DNA of 64,000 nucleotides from PLA3 sp964592235 (GCA_964592235.1 CAZQCF010000019.1:7154-71153); one strand, 5' to 3'; counted from the stretch's first letter, positions 9,069-17,011 are shown. A program made the numbers and translations. The notes: generated by a model from the letters alone, not told the origin.

Positions 9069-10457
9069 ATGCGTTCCAGACCCGCAATCGCCGCCGTCCT
9101 CTTCCTGCTCGCCCCAGTAACGACCTCACTCGGGCAGGAGCTTGCCTTCGTCACGTCGCAGATTGACGCGCGCCTCGACGCCGCCCGCCAGAGTGCCCGC
9201 GACCTCTTTACGAAGCTCCTGACTTATCCACCCGAGACCCAATCTGCCGCGCTTCAGATCGCTCAATATCCCGAAGTGCTGTCGCAGCTTGCCGCCGCTC
9301 CGAATGTCGAAGTCGCCGTTGCATCGGCGCCGCCGGTGCTGCAGGCCGCGGCGCGCGAAGTCGTGCGGAACCCCGAGCTGCTCAAACAGATGAGCGGTCA
9401 GCTGCTCGGCGCCACGCTGCTGGGTCAGGTCTATGCCGACCAGAAACCGACCATTGATCAAATCATGACAAGCCTTCATACGCGCCAGGCGGACGAAGCG
9501 GCCGAGGCGACGCGCGCGTGGGCCGAGCGGCTTCAACAGAACAGGCTGGCGTCGCAGCAATACCAGCAAGTCGCTTCGAAGCTCGGGACGCAGGCGGAGC
9601 TGATGCGCCCGGGACTGCCGAGTGAACGACTGATCAAGCATGTGCTCGTCGAAGCGGACACCTGCCCCGACCTGGCGAGCGAGATGATCGATCAATGGGA
9701 GCGCGAGCGCAACCCCGCGGAGTTTCGCCAGTCGGTCGATCTCTGGTTCGCGACGAACCAGGAAGTCTTGCCGGGCGATTTCGTCGGCGATACGAGCGAG
9801 CGGGCCAAGCTGCTCGCCGAGCACGCGAAGTTCGTGCGGGCCTATGAGGCGTTCGTGAAGGAGTCGCCCGCCAACGCGCGCGTCTCGAAGCTGGACTATC
9901 TCGAGTCCAATGCGGCCCAGTTTCCGATGTTGACACTCGTCTTGCAAGACAAGCTGTTCGCCATGGCGGAGATGATGGAAAGCAGCCGGCCGATGGGCAA
10001 CCCGGTCGCCAAGCGCGGCGGCGGAGGCGGCTCATCCAGTCGATCCGGCAGCGGCGGCTCACGCATGGGTTCATCGCGCAGCTCCGGCCCGATCAGCACG
10101 GCATCGGGCGGAAGCGGCACGGGCTTCATGGGCGGCAGCGCTCGAGGCGGGCGCAACAATCGCAACAACGGCCGAAACGGCAATCAAGGTTCGGGCTTCG
10201 GCCAGTCGGGCGGCGGGTTCGGCAACTCCGGCGGAGGGTTTGGCGGCGGAGGATTTGGTAACTCCGGCGGGTTCGGCGGCGGAGGGTTTGGCGGATCGGG
10301 CGGATTTGGAAATTCCGGCGGCTTTGGCGGAGGCGGCGGCTTCGGCAACTCCGGCGGTTTTGGCAACAGCGGTGGCGGCTTCGGCAACAGCGGAAACCGA
10401 AACTCGAACAGCCGATTCGGTTCCGGCGGCTCCTCGCGCAATACGTCAGGCAACTAA
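9069..10457 (+). CDS. Secreted protein with glycine-rich repeat C-terminus, unknown function
   Basis: Not recognised as a named family. A signal peptide (MRSRPAIAAVLFLLAPVTTSLGQ) is followed by a ~300-residue alpha-helical, Ala/Gln/Glu-rich domain with repeated Y-P-E/A-Q segments. The last ~145 residues are low complexity: a Gly/Ser linker, an Arg/Asn patch, then about ten imperfect copies of G-G-F-G-N-S-G. Such tails suggest a flexible or self-associating surface or matrix protein (inference). GGAG lies about 10 nt before the ATG. The helical domain faintly recalls DUF3300-type proteins, but this is not secure. Confidence 0.75.
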   Translation: MRSRPAIAAVLFLLAPVTTSLGQELAFVTSQIDARLDAARQSARDLFTKLLTYPPETQSAALQIAQYPEVLSQLAAAPNVEVAVASAPPVLQAAAREVVRNPELLKQMSGQLLGATLLGQVYADQKPTIDQIMTSLHTRQADEAAEATRAWAERLQQNRLASQQYQQVASKLGTQAELMRPGLPSERLIKHVLVEADTCPDLASEMIDQWERERNPAEFRQSVDLWFATNQEVLPGDFVGDTSERAKLLAEHAKFVRAYEAFVKESPANARVSKLDYLESNAAQFPMLTLVLQDKLFAMAEMMESSRPMGNPVAKRGGGGGSSSRSGSGGSRMGSSRSSGPISTASGGSGTGFMGGSARGGRNNRNNGRNGNQGSGFGQSGGGFGNSGGGFGGGGFGNSGGFGGGGFGGSGGFGNSGGFGGGGGFGNSGGFGNSGGGFGNSGNRNSNSRFGSGGSSRNTSGN

Positions 10458-10616
10458 GCGCTGCGTGGCGCCGATCTCTTCACCCCTTCAATCAGCATAG
10501 CTGCCAAAAAGCCGCAGCCAAGCCCCCCCTGCTTGCGGGTGCTCCGCTTGCAGACGCCCCGCTTGGACTTCTAATCATCTAAGCTTCACATCACGAGCTT
10601 GGCACGACCCACCCTA

Positions 10617-10880
10617 TCAACTACCGGGATTCCTAAAGGGCAGCCCCAGTTCCGCCAGTTTGGCTCGGGCGGCCTGGTATTGCTCAATGCCGGTGGTTTC
10701 GCACTGCGGCCCCCAGCATTGCTGCATGGCCCAGTCGTGGACCGCGGCCCAACATTCGGCTTCGGTCAGTTCAGCGCAGGGGCCATTTAGCTGTGGCACC
10801 GGCGTCTCGCCGGTGGATGACTCACTTCCACCCGCGCCACTGCTTGAAGCAGTGGCACCCGACTCACCACCACTCATCAT
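10617..10880 (-). CDS. Possible small protein or gene remnant, with repeat-derived N-terminus
   Basis: An 87-residue frame. The first ~30 residues (through TGETPVPQ) are the translation of palindromic repeats at 10797-10855. The remaining ~57 residues (from LNGPCAELTEAECWAAVHDW to PFRNPGS) have protein-like composition with conserved-looking Trp and Cys. It could be a remnant whose 5' end was overwritten by repeats, or a spurious frame. No SD is visible. Confidence 0.3.
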   Translation of the reverse strand: MMSGGESGATASSSGAGGSESSTGETPVPQLNGPCAELTEAECWAAVHDWAMQQCWGPQCETTGIEQYQAARAKLAELGLPFRNPGS

Positions 10881-11170
10881 CGACTCGCCGCCGCCTAAAC
10901 CGCTGCCCGCGCCTCTGCTTAAAGCAGTGGCACCCTCGGAGGAACCACCCCCGCCGTGTCACTGCAACCTACCTGCGAAAGCCTTCGACAAGCAGCGGCA
11001 CGCTTCATCGCCCGGAGGGCGCACGCACGTTGCCGGCGGCTTCAGCCGCCGGAGAGAGGCTCATTTAACAGACGCTTTCGTCCGGAGGACGAACGAGGAT
11101 AGATTCGAGTTCGAGTCCCATCGGGTTCCGAGCGGGCATCCTTCGCCTTCGTCCGCCCATCCGGGCGGAT
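10797..11170. repeat. Cluster of extragenic palindromes
   Basis: Several perfect or near-perfect hairpins within 375 bp: CACCGGCG-TCT-CGCCGGTG (10797-10815), CCACTGCTT-G-AAGCAGTGG (10837-10855), a related AAAGCAGTGG half at about 10920, CCGGCGGC-TTCA-GCCGCCGG (11033-11052), TTCGTCC-GGA-GGACGAA (11077-11093) and TCCGCCC-ATCC-GGGCGGA (11153-11170). The stretch 10458-11522 has no convincing complete gene. Its last part (11320-11510) is A/T-rich and contains an imperfect inverted repeat (CAAACAAAAGGGG ... CCCCTTTGTTTG). Confidence 0.8.
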
Positions 11171-11522
11171 AGAGAAGAGAGTCTAAATAAAGCCGGTCGC
11201 CAGGGGCTTGCTCGCTTCGCTCGCCGCGCCCCTCGCAACGTCCGTGCGCCCTGCGGGCGACGAGCCGCTGGGCGCGGCGCTATGACACGTTCCAGCAGTC
11301 AAACAAAAGGGGGCTGAAACAGGAAACAAAAAAAAAAGACAAAAAGAGCTGCGTCCCCTTTGTTTGTCTCTTGACCCTATTTCCGCGCGGGCGGGCAAAA
11401 ATTTTTGAAAAGTTCGAATTTTTGATCCGTCGAATTCGTCTCTGGCGCATCTTACTCTATGGGAGAATACGAAAACGTCGCCTAACTGAATAGACTACTC
11501 TCGTGAAACGGAGTGTGCCCCC

Positions 11523-12206
11523 ATGAGCCAAACTATAGCACATTGTGCAATACTGCTGTCGATGGTTGTATTCGTTGTGCCTGCCAAGGCCAGTTTGATT
11601 TCATTGCCTCCGTTTCAGGGTGGATTAACCGAAACGTGGGAATCTTACCCGAATTTCGTGCCAGAAGACGGCTATTTGCCAAATCCAAGTCAGATCATGG
11701 GTGGCAACGCATTGATTTCGAGCCCGTTCATGGCCGTTTTTGAGGTAGGTGTAGTTGATTGTTCCCTGGGCAGTTCCGGACTTGCACAACCCGCTGATGC
11801 CGTAAAAGGTATGGTTATTAATCACCTTGGACAATCGGCTGAAGTCATTTTCCTCCAACCAATTATTGAGTTCGGCGCACATTGGGGTGCTTACACGCAT
11901 CCGATCTTCGCTCAAGACCCAACGACGATCAGCGTCAGCTTCTTCGATACTTCAAACGTATTGATCGGCATCGAATCATTCCTGTACAGCCGCGCACCAA
12001 TGGCTGACGGTCTTCTCGAATGGCACGGCTGGTCCTCGACTACACCCATCAAGCGAATCACCTATTCCGGCGATGGCGTCGTCACCGACGGCCTGCAAGC
12101 CAATCTCGTTCCCGAGCCGGCTGCCGCCATGCTGCTGGCGCTGGGCGCGCTGATGACCCGCCGCATAACTGCGGCGGATCGTTCGCGCAATTCGTCGGGC
12201 GGCTGA
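11523..12206 (+). CDS. PEP-CTERM sorting-domain secreted protein
   Basis: Exported protein with an N-terminal signal peptide (to about residue 23) and a C-terminal PEP-CTERM anchor: VPEP, a hydrophobic segment (AAAMLLALGALM) and Arg-Arg. In known systems exosortase recognises and processes this signal; none is seen here. The central ~160 residues match no recognised domain. GGAG lies about 10 nt before the ATG. The reading frame continues ~13 residues past the arginines through a palindrome (12158-12177), so the normal tail has been extended by a repeat. Base composition is lower in GC than the neighbours. Confidence 0.8.
   Translation: MSQTIAHCAILLSMVVFVVPAKASLISLPPFQGGLTETWESYPNFVPEDGYLPNPSQIMGGNALISSPFMAVFEVGVVDCSLGSSGLAQPADAVKGMVINHLGQSAEVIFLQPIIEFGAHWGAYTHPIFAQDPTTISVSFFDTSNVLIGIESFLYSRAPMADGLLEWHGWSSTTPIKRITYSGDGVVTDGLQANLVPEPAAAMLLALGALMTRRITAADRSRNSSGG
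12158..12177. repeat. Palindrome CCGCCGCA-N4-TGCGGCGG inside the 3' end of a CDS
   Basis: Eight-base perfect arms around TAAC. The same palindrome, with loop variants, occurs at about 27703-27722, 27829-27848, 38658-38677, 39218-39237 and 39642-39661, so it is a dispersed family. Here it encodes part of the C-terminus of the PEP-CTERM protein. Confidence 0.85.
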
Positions 12207-12209
12207 TTC

Positions 12210-12791
12210 CTACATCGCGGGCGAAGGCTTGGCGCGGCCCAGCACGAGACCGATGACCAGGCCTGACAGCGCTCCACCCACGACCTGCTCAACGAACGAG
12301 CCGACCGCCATCTCGCCGGGGAATCCGTACCAGTTCCACAGCGATGCATCAATCGACAGCGAAGCGAACAGGCCCGCCAGCAGGCCGTACCCCATCTTCG
12401 CGCCTTTGCCGCCGCCGATCCGCGCGAGGATCATCGCGAGCACGAGACATGCCAGCGTGTTGCTGCCGAACTCACGGCCGAGTTGAGCCGGTGACATCAC
12501 GTCGCCGCCTTGCGGGTTGAAGATCACCACACCGGTCGGCCCGGCTTTCATTCGAGCCTCCCATTCCTTGCACTTGGCCTCATCTTTCATGTCCTCTTTC
12601 TCGATGCCGGGGAACATGTAGAAGCCCGGTTCCTTGATCGAGAACTTCAAAGCGGGCAGGATCATCTGCTCGCCCGGAAGCGATTTCATTCCCATCTCGC
12701 CGAAGGGCGTTGCCATGTGATGCACCGCGCCCCAGACAAACATCGCCACGCCGCCGGCCAGCCCCGCGCCAAGGATTCGTCCCATGCTCAT
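12210..12791 (-). CDS. Conserved hypothetical membrane protein (193 aa)
   Basis: Unrecognised family. An N-terminal membrane segment (ILGAGLAGGVAMFVWGAVHHMA) is followed by a ~80-residue extracytoplasmic region with a Lys/Glu-rich part, then three hydrophobic segments (LACLVLAMILARI, YGLLAGLFASLSI, GGALSGLVIGLVL). The His-His near residue 25 and the Gly-rich helices recall small membrane proteins of unknown role in Planctomycetota. GGAG lies 8 nt before the ATG. It is convergent with the PEP-CTERM gene with only 3 bp between them. Confidence 0.7.
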   Translation of the reverse strand: MSMGRILGAGLAGGVAMFVWGAVHHMATPFGEMGMKSLPGEQMILPALKFSIKEPGFYMFPGIEKEDMKDEAKCKEWEARMKAGPTGVVIFNPQGGDVMSPAQLGREFGSNTLACLVLAMILARIGGGKGAKMGYGLLAGLFASLSIDASLWNWYGFPGEMAVGSFVEQVVGGALSGLVIGLVLGRAKPSPAM

Positions 12792-12938
12792 GATTGGTAC
12801 TCCGCTGAAATGACCTGTCGCGCTGTGCAGGCCCGAACGGGCCGCATCGCTTCCGCCACACTACACGCTTGTCGACAAGGTCGCAAGGACAGGAAACTTA
12901 CTTGAGTCGACTTTTACACAGGCGCCAGTCGTCGGTGG

Positions 12939-12979
12939 CACAGGCGTCTTACCTGTGGAAACACGGGCGAGACGCCCGT
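12939..12979. repeat. Pair of extragenic palindromes
   Basis: CACAGGCG ... CCTGTG (12939-12957) followed by ACGGGCG-AGA-CGCCCGT (12963-12979). The first belongs to the CACAGGC/GCCTGTG family also found at 14799-14817 and 63751-63830. Confidence 0.7.
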
Positions 12980-13004
12980 CCCACCCCCCGGGAGACCAGG
13001 GTTA

Positions 13005-13490
13005 TTAAGGATGCAGGAAACTCAAGTGCAACTCGGCGTGGCGAAGATTCAGGCCGATGCGATCTTCATCCGTCATGTTGCCCCAGGCCGGGCTGTCGTA
13101 CTTCGCCGGTTCGCCGCGCTTCATGCGCTCGAAGGCCGCGCGTAGCCGCCTCGCGCCCTCTTCCGTGCTGATCACTTCGATGCCGAAGGTTCCACCCGGA
13201 ACTTTTGGAATCTTCACGCCCGGCGACATGCCCTTGCGGAGAATCCGCTTGCCGATCATGCGAAGGATGATGCGCACAAGCCACGGCGGCTTGCCCAGCG
13301 GGAACCCCTCATAGGGATAGGTCGCCCACGCTGCGACGTGACCTAGCGCCTGGCCGGCCGTCCAGTTGCCTGACGTGCGGAGCGTGCCGGCTTTGTCGGC
13401 GGCGACGATGCGATCGACGTCTGCGAGGACTTCGTCGATTGTGCGGAATCGGAGCTTGCGGCGGTCGGTGATGTGGCGGGTGTCCAGCAC
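13005..13490 (-). CDS. DUF1569 (DinB-like fold) protein
   Basis: Four-helix-bundle protein of the DUF1569/DinB superfamily. The helix motif NWTAGQALGHVAAWA and the C-terminal RHAELHLSFL are typical; His residues in these helices usually form the metal site. I chose the GTG at 13490, which has AGGAAA a few nt upstream; a TTG at 13538 would add 16 residues that are poor candidates for coding sequence. Length 161 aa matches the family. The reaction is unknown; thiol transferase activity is known for some DinB relatives, so any specific role is inference. Confidence 0.75.
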   Translation of the reverse strand: MLDTRHITDRRKLRFRTIDEVLADVDRIVAADKAGTLRTSGNWTAGQALGHVAAWATYPYEGFPLGKPPWLVRIILRMIGKRILRKGMSPGVKIPKVPGGTFGIEVISTEEGARRLRAAFERMKRGEPAKYDSPAWGNMTDEDRIGLNLRHAELHLSFLHP

Positions 13491-13722
13491 AGATTTCCTC
13501 ACGTTCTTGGCAGGCTTCGAGGCGCTCCTGCCCGGCAAATCACGATTTCAACGCCACTTAGGTGCCGAGTCAAAAACCGGCCGAAACCGCCAAATTCGCT
13601 CCATGAAGCTTGCCATCTGGAGGCTTTTTGGTTTAAGATACCGTTATCAGTCGAGCAACCGCTACGATCCGGTCGTGCAAATCGCGGCTGGATTGAGGCT
13701 TGTTCAAGTGAGGGAGAGTCCG

Positions 13723-14511
13723 ATGCGAAAGACGAAGTCCATACTCGCCGTGGCGGGAGCCATTATCGCCGCAGGGGCGACCACTGTTCTGGCCCAGCCG
13801 CAGCTTATCGCGGTTGACAGCAGCCGCGCGCTCTATGACATCGACATGAACACCGGCGCGAAGACGCTGCTCTGCACAGTGTCAGCCAATGCCGGAACTA
13901 CCGGCGGTTTGGCGTACGATCGCTTTAGCAACACGGTATACCTGACGTCTACTTCGCTGGATTCGGTGTACACGTTGGACATCAATACCTGCAATGCGAC
14001 GCTCATCGGGGCGTATGGTGATACGGCTGTCGTGATGCACGGCATCGAGTACGATGAAAGCACGGGTACGCTTTACGGCGCGTCATCTCACAATGGCGGA
14101 CTGTACAATATCAACACCGTTACCGGCGCGGCGACCTTGATCGGCACGTCGGGACTCACCTCGTTTACGAACCTCGGCTACGATTCGGCGGCCGATGTCA
14201 TGTACGCGACGAACAGCGGCTCCGACAGCTTCTACTCCATCAATCGCGCGACCGGCGCGGCCACGTTGATCGGCGCCTTGAATGGCCCGACCAATCCGAA
14301 CGGACTGGCCTATGACTGGGATTCGAACACGCTTTTCATGGTCGACAATTCGACCGACAACCTTTACAAGATAGACCGCATCACCGGTGAGGCGAATCTC
14401 GTCGGCTCGACCGGCACCGGCAACCTGCTCGGTCTGATGTACATTCCCGAGCCGGCGACGTTGAGCCTGATGGCCACCGGCCTGGTCGCCTTGGCTCGCC
14501 GACGGCGGTAA
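13723..14511 (+). CDS. PEP-CTERM protein with beta-propeller-like repeats
   Basis: Secreted protein: signal peptide (MRKTKSILAVAGAIIAAGATTVLA), then repeated ~45-residue units with the pattern LY.I...TG.ATLIG and GLAYD (about five copies), consistent with a beta-propeller. The C-terminus is a PEP-CTERM anchor: IPEP, hydrophobic LSLMATGLVALA, and RRRR at the very end. GGGAGAG sits a few nt before the ATG at 13723; a longer frame from 13366 is not credible because it lacks the signal peptide at its start. A strong terminator follows. Confidence 0.88.
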   Translation: MRKTKSILAVAGAIIAAGATTVLAQPQLIAVDSSRALYDIDMNTGAKTLLCTVSANAGTTGGLAYDRFSNTVYLTSTSLDSVYTLDINTCNATLIGAYGDTAVVMHGIEYDESTGTLYGASSHNGGLYNINTVTGAATLIGTSGLTSFTNLGYDSAADVMYATNSGSDSFYSINRATGAATLIGALNGPTNPNGLAYDWDSNTLFMVDNSTDNLYKIDRITGEANLVGSTGTGNLLGLMYIPEPATLSLMATGLVALARRRR

Positions 14512-14542
14512 CAGCGGCACGAATAGAATTGCAATCCCAAGA

Positions 14543-14570
14543 ACCCGGAGCGGTTTGCTCCGGGTTTTTT
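14543..14570 (+). terminator. Rho-independent terminator
   Basis: Perfect stem CCCGGAGC (14544-14551) / GCTCCGGG (14557-14564) with a GGTTT loop, directly followed by six T (14565-14570). Located 32 bp after the PEP-CTERM propeller gene. Confidence 0.93.
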
Positions 14571-14771
14571 CATGCGCCGACTGCAAATGACGGCGGTTCC
14601 TGAATCAATCGGAGATGTTCGGTGCGCCGAACCTTTGCCGCGCGGCCCATCCTTTGCCGCGCAACGGATGGGAGAACCGGCCGATTGCCCCTTTCTGTCA
14701 AACGACCGCAATGTTAGATGCCATGCCTAAGAACTGCAGAAAGTTCCGTAGGATGCACAAGAATCAACAGG

Positions 14772-14817
14772 TGTGGGACCGGCTACTAGCCGGTCCCACA
14801 CAGACTATTAGCCTGTG
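14772..14817. repeat. Extragenic palindromes in the spacer before thiC's 3' end
   Basis: A 29-bp palindrome with 14-base arms and a single-base centre (TGTGGGACCGGCTA / TAGCCGGTCCCACA, 14772-14800), followed by CACAGAC...GCCTGTG (14799-14817), a member of the CACAGGC family. The remaining 14571-14847 spacer shows no gene. On the minus strand the palindrome lies just after thiC and could also end its transcript, although no U-tract is present. Confidence 0.8.
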
Positions 14818-14847
14818 CGAAACAAATGAAGGATTGTTCGGTTCCAC

Positions 14848-16467
14848 TTAGCTCCGGCTATTCACCTGCACATACTCTCGCTGCACGCGCTTCGCTTCTT
14901 CATCATCCTTCACGTTGTCGCTGTGGCAGTCGTGCTTCTTGCCGCGGTGCGCGAGGAAGTGAATCTGCTCCGGAGTGAGGCCTGGGCTTTTGGCCGCCAC
15001 TTTCAACGGCACAAACCCGTCAGCCTTGCCGCTGGCCCAGTCGGTGATCTCCTTGCTGATGCGCATGCTGCACCAGTCGTGCCCGCACATGGCGCAGAAG
15101 TCCGTGTCCACGTCGAGGTCTTCGTCGTGCAGCGCGCGGGCCGTCTCGCCGTCAAACGCGATCTCAAACTGCTTTGGCCAGTTCAGGGCCGCGCGGGCCT
15201 TGCTCATGTCGTCGTCCCACTGGCGCACGCCCTGCACGCCGCGGGCGATGTCGCCCGCGTGGGCCGCGATCTTGTACGCAATGCAGCCCTGCTTCACGTC
15301 GTCGGCCTTGGGCAGGCCCACGTGCTCTTTCGGCGTGACGTAACACAACATCGCCGCACCGGCCCGCGCCGCCTCGGTCGCGCCGATGCAACTGGTGATG
15401 TGGTCGTAGCCGGGGAACACATCCGTCACAAGCGGGCCGAGCACATAGAACGGTGCATCGTCGCAGATGCGCTGCTCGATCTGCATGTTCCAGGCGATCT
15501 CGTGCAGTGGCACGTGGCCCGGCCCCTCGACCATCACCTGCACGCCGGCCTCGCGCGCCCGATGCGTCAGCTCGCCGAGTGTTTCCAGCTCCGCGATCTG
15601 CGCCGCGTCGCCGGCATCGGCCAGACAGCCTGGCCGCACGCCGTCGCCCAGCGAGTAGGTCACGTCGTACTGCCGCATGATGGCGGAGATGTCGTCAAAG
15701 AGCGTATACATCGGGTTCTGCTTGTTGTGGTGGATCATCCACTTGGCCAGCAGGCTGCCGCCACGGCTGACGAGGCCGGTGATGCGTTTGCGGATGAGGT
15801 GCAGGTTCTCCAGCAACACGCCGGCGTGGATGGTGAAATAGTCCACGCCCTGTTGCGCCTGCCGCTCGACTTCGCGCAGAATATCGTCATACGTCAATTC
15901 TTCAATACTGCGGCCGATGATCATGCTGTAGATGGGCACCGTGCCGATGGGGATGGTGCTGTGGTCGATGATCGCCTGGCGGCACTCGACGAGATTGCCC
16001 CCGGTGGAAAGGTCCATCAGCGTGTCGGCGCCGTACTTCTGCGCCCACATGAGCTTCTCGACCTCTTCGCCAGTCCCGCTGGCGACCGGTGAGGCGCCGA
16101 TGTTGGCATTGATCTTCGTCGTGATCATGCGGCCGATTCCCATCGGGTCGAGCCGCTTCGGGGCGCGCTCGCCGCGTGAGTAGTCCGGGTCGCTGATGAC
16201 GGCCCAGCGCTGGGCGACGGATTGATTCACCCAAAAAGCGGCGTCTGCGCGGTGGCCGGGATGGCCGGTGGCGGGCTGTGGCTTGGGGCTTGAGGCTTGA
16301 GACTTGTGTCCGCCGCTGCCGGCGAGGTGCCGCACGTTCGCGGGGATGACGAGGCGGCCGCGGGCGACTTCGTCACGGATGAATTCGGGCGTGGTGCATT
16401 CGCGCTGCGCGACGCGGATCATTTCGGGTGTGATGACGCCCTTGCGGGCGGATTCGAGTTGGGTCAT
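14848..16467 (-). CDS. thiC: Phosphomethylpyrimidine synthase
   Basis: Radical-SAM enzyme converting aminoimidazole ribotide to hydroxymethylpyrimidine phosphate for thiamine synthesis. Conserved blocks are present: KINANIGAS, GADTLMDLSTGG, PIGTVPIYSMI, GVDYFTIHAGV, the barrel motifs EGPGHVPL and HITSCIGA, and the C-terminal Fe-S motif CAMCGHDWC (C-x2-C-x4-C). The ATG at 16467 has AGGAG upstream; a longer frame to 16611 overlaps the previous gene and lacks conservation. Residues 48-107 form a ~60-residue stretch, rich in Ser/Pro/Gly at first, where other ThiC proteins have only a short link. Second gene of a TPP-riboswitch operon, 19 bp after the DUF4406 gene. Confidence 0.95.
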   Translation of the reverse strand: MTQLESARKGVITPEMIRVAQRECTTPEFIRDEVARGRLVIPANVRHLAGSGGHKSQASSPKPQPATGHPGHRADAAFWVNQSVAQRWAVISDPDYSRGERAPKRLDPMGIGRMITTKINANIGASPVASGTGEEVEKLMWAQKYGADTLMDLSTGGNLVECRQAIIDHSTIPIGTVPIYSMIIGRSIEELTYDDILREVERQAQQGVDYFTIHAGVLLENLHLIRKRITGLVSRGGSLLAKWMIHHNKQNPMYTLFDDISAIMRQYDVTYSLGDGVRPGCLADAGDAAQIAELETLGELTHRAREAGVQVMVEGPGHVPLHEIAWNMQIEQRICDDAPFYVLGPLVTDVFPGYDHITSCIGATEAARAGAAMLCYVTPKEHVGLPKADDVKQGCIAYKIAAHAGDIARGVQGVRQWDDDMSKARAALNWPKQFEIAFDGETARALHDEDLDVDTDFCAMCGHDWCSMRISKEITDWASGKADGFVPLKVAAKSPGLTPEQIHFLAHRGKKHDCHSDNVKDDEEAKRVQREYVQVNSRS

Positions 16468-16486
16468 GGTGCAAGCTCCTGTACTG

Positions 16487-16861
16487 TCATCGGGCAGGCG
16501 GAATCTCGGCGAATGACTTGTACACCGGCAGTCCTTTGGATGCGATTCGATTTCGCTCCATGTTTGCGCCGGGAGATTCGCCGATGATGAGAATGGCTTC
16601 GCAGGCCTCAATCAATGCCATGGACATGTTCATTATTGCTTCCCGCCGTTGCGGCGACGGCAGGTCGTTCTCCGGATCGGGCATTCCAGCCTGATCGACC
16701 ACCGGCAGTGCCGCATTCACGCCGATCAAGGGAATGTGCCCAGCGGCCAGCAGCCGCGCGGCGACTTGATTCATCTTGTCGAGATTAGACTTGCGCATTG
16801 CAGCGGTCGCCGCCGTGTACGGCCCGGCGACGGCGATGCGAAGTGGACGATATTCGGACAT
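16487..16861 (-). CDS. DUF4406 / nucleoside 2-deoxyribosyltransferase-like protein
   Basis: Small (124 aa) Rossmann-like protein. Seen: IAVAGPYTAATAA near the N-terminus, the central LIGVNAALPVVD, and the C-terminal SMALIEACEAILIIGESPGANMERNRIASKGLPVY, which matches the 'act on E-x-x-x-A' pattern of DUF4406 and related deoxyribosyltransferase-like folds. It is the first gene after the TPP riboswitch and its start codon is only 3 bp from the aptamer's P1 strand. The position implies a function in pyrimidine/thiamine precursor metabolism, for instance cleaving an N-glycosidic bond, but this is inference only. Confidence 0.8.
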   Translation of the reverse strand: MSEYRPLRIAVAGPYTAATAAMRKSNLDKMNQVAARLLAAGHIPLIGVNAALPVVDQAGMPDPENDLPSPQRREAIMNMSMALIEACEAILIIGESPGANMERNRIASKGLPVYKSFAEIPPAR

Positions 16862-16864
16862 GCC

Positions 16865-17011
16865 TTCGCTTCCCTACGCACCTTGTCGCCGCGGCGAGAA
16901 CCCGCTCCCCAACGGTCGCGGCTCGGAAACGGCGCTTCGGTGATCAGGTTCCAAGGGTTCCGGTCCGTCTGAACCGAATCTCAGCCCACAATCATGGACA
17001 CCCCTAGCGAA
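16865..17011 (-). ncRNA. TPP riboswitch (THI element)
   Basis: On the minus strand all conserved aptamer segments appear in order: GGGGTGTCC (16996-17004), GGCTGAGAT around 16979-16987, ACCCTTGGAACCTGATC (centred on 16950) and GTAGGGAAGC (16868-16877). P1 pairs TTCGCT (17006-17011) perfectly with AGCGAA (16865-16870); P2 can form GTCCA/TGGGC. P5 can form CACC/GGTG, but its loop is expanded to ~55 nt and holds a repeat. The aptamer ends 3 bp before the DUF4406 ATG and its P1 strand abuts the GAAGG that would serve as SD, so repression at translation initiation is expected. Confidence 0.93.
16896..16926. repeat. Dispersed repeat (GCTCCC...GGTCGCGGCTCGG family) inside the riboswitch
   Basis: The plus strand reads GAGAACCCGCTCCCC then AACGGTCGCGGCTCGG. 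Close relatives occur at 20306-20369, 27736-27795, 39144-39203 and 39245-39268. This copy lies wholly inside the P5 loop of the TPP aptamer and is bracketed by CGGCG/CGCCG, which extend the arm as a helix. Confidence 0.7.

Noticed and set aside
11183..11398. 71-residue minus-strand frame
   Set aside because: Composed of palindrome-rich and A/T-rich DNA, no SD or recognizable sequence.
14772..14800. Rho-independent terminator for thiC
   Set aside because: The stem is strong but no T-run follows on the minus strand, so it is kept as a repeat only.
14923..16092. Long frame opposite thiC
   Set aside because: Antisense of a highly conserved gene with His/Ala/Val bias typical of shadow frames.
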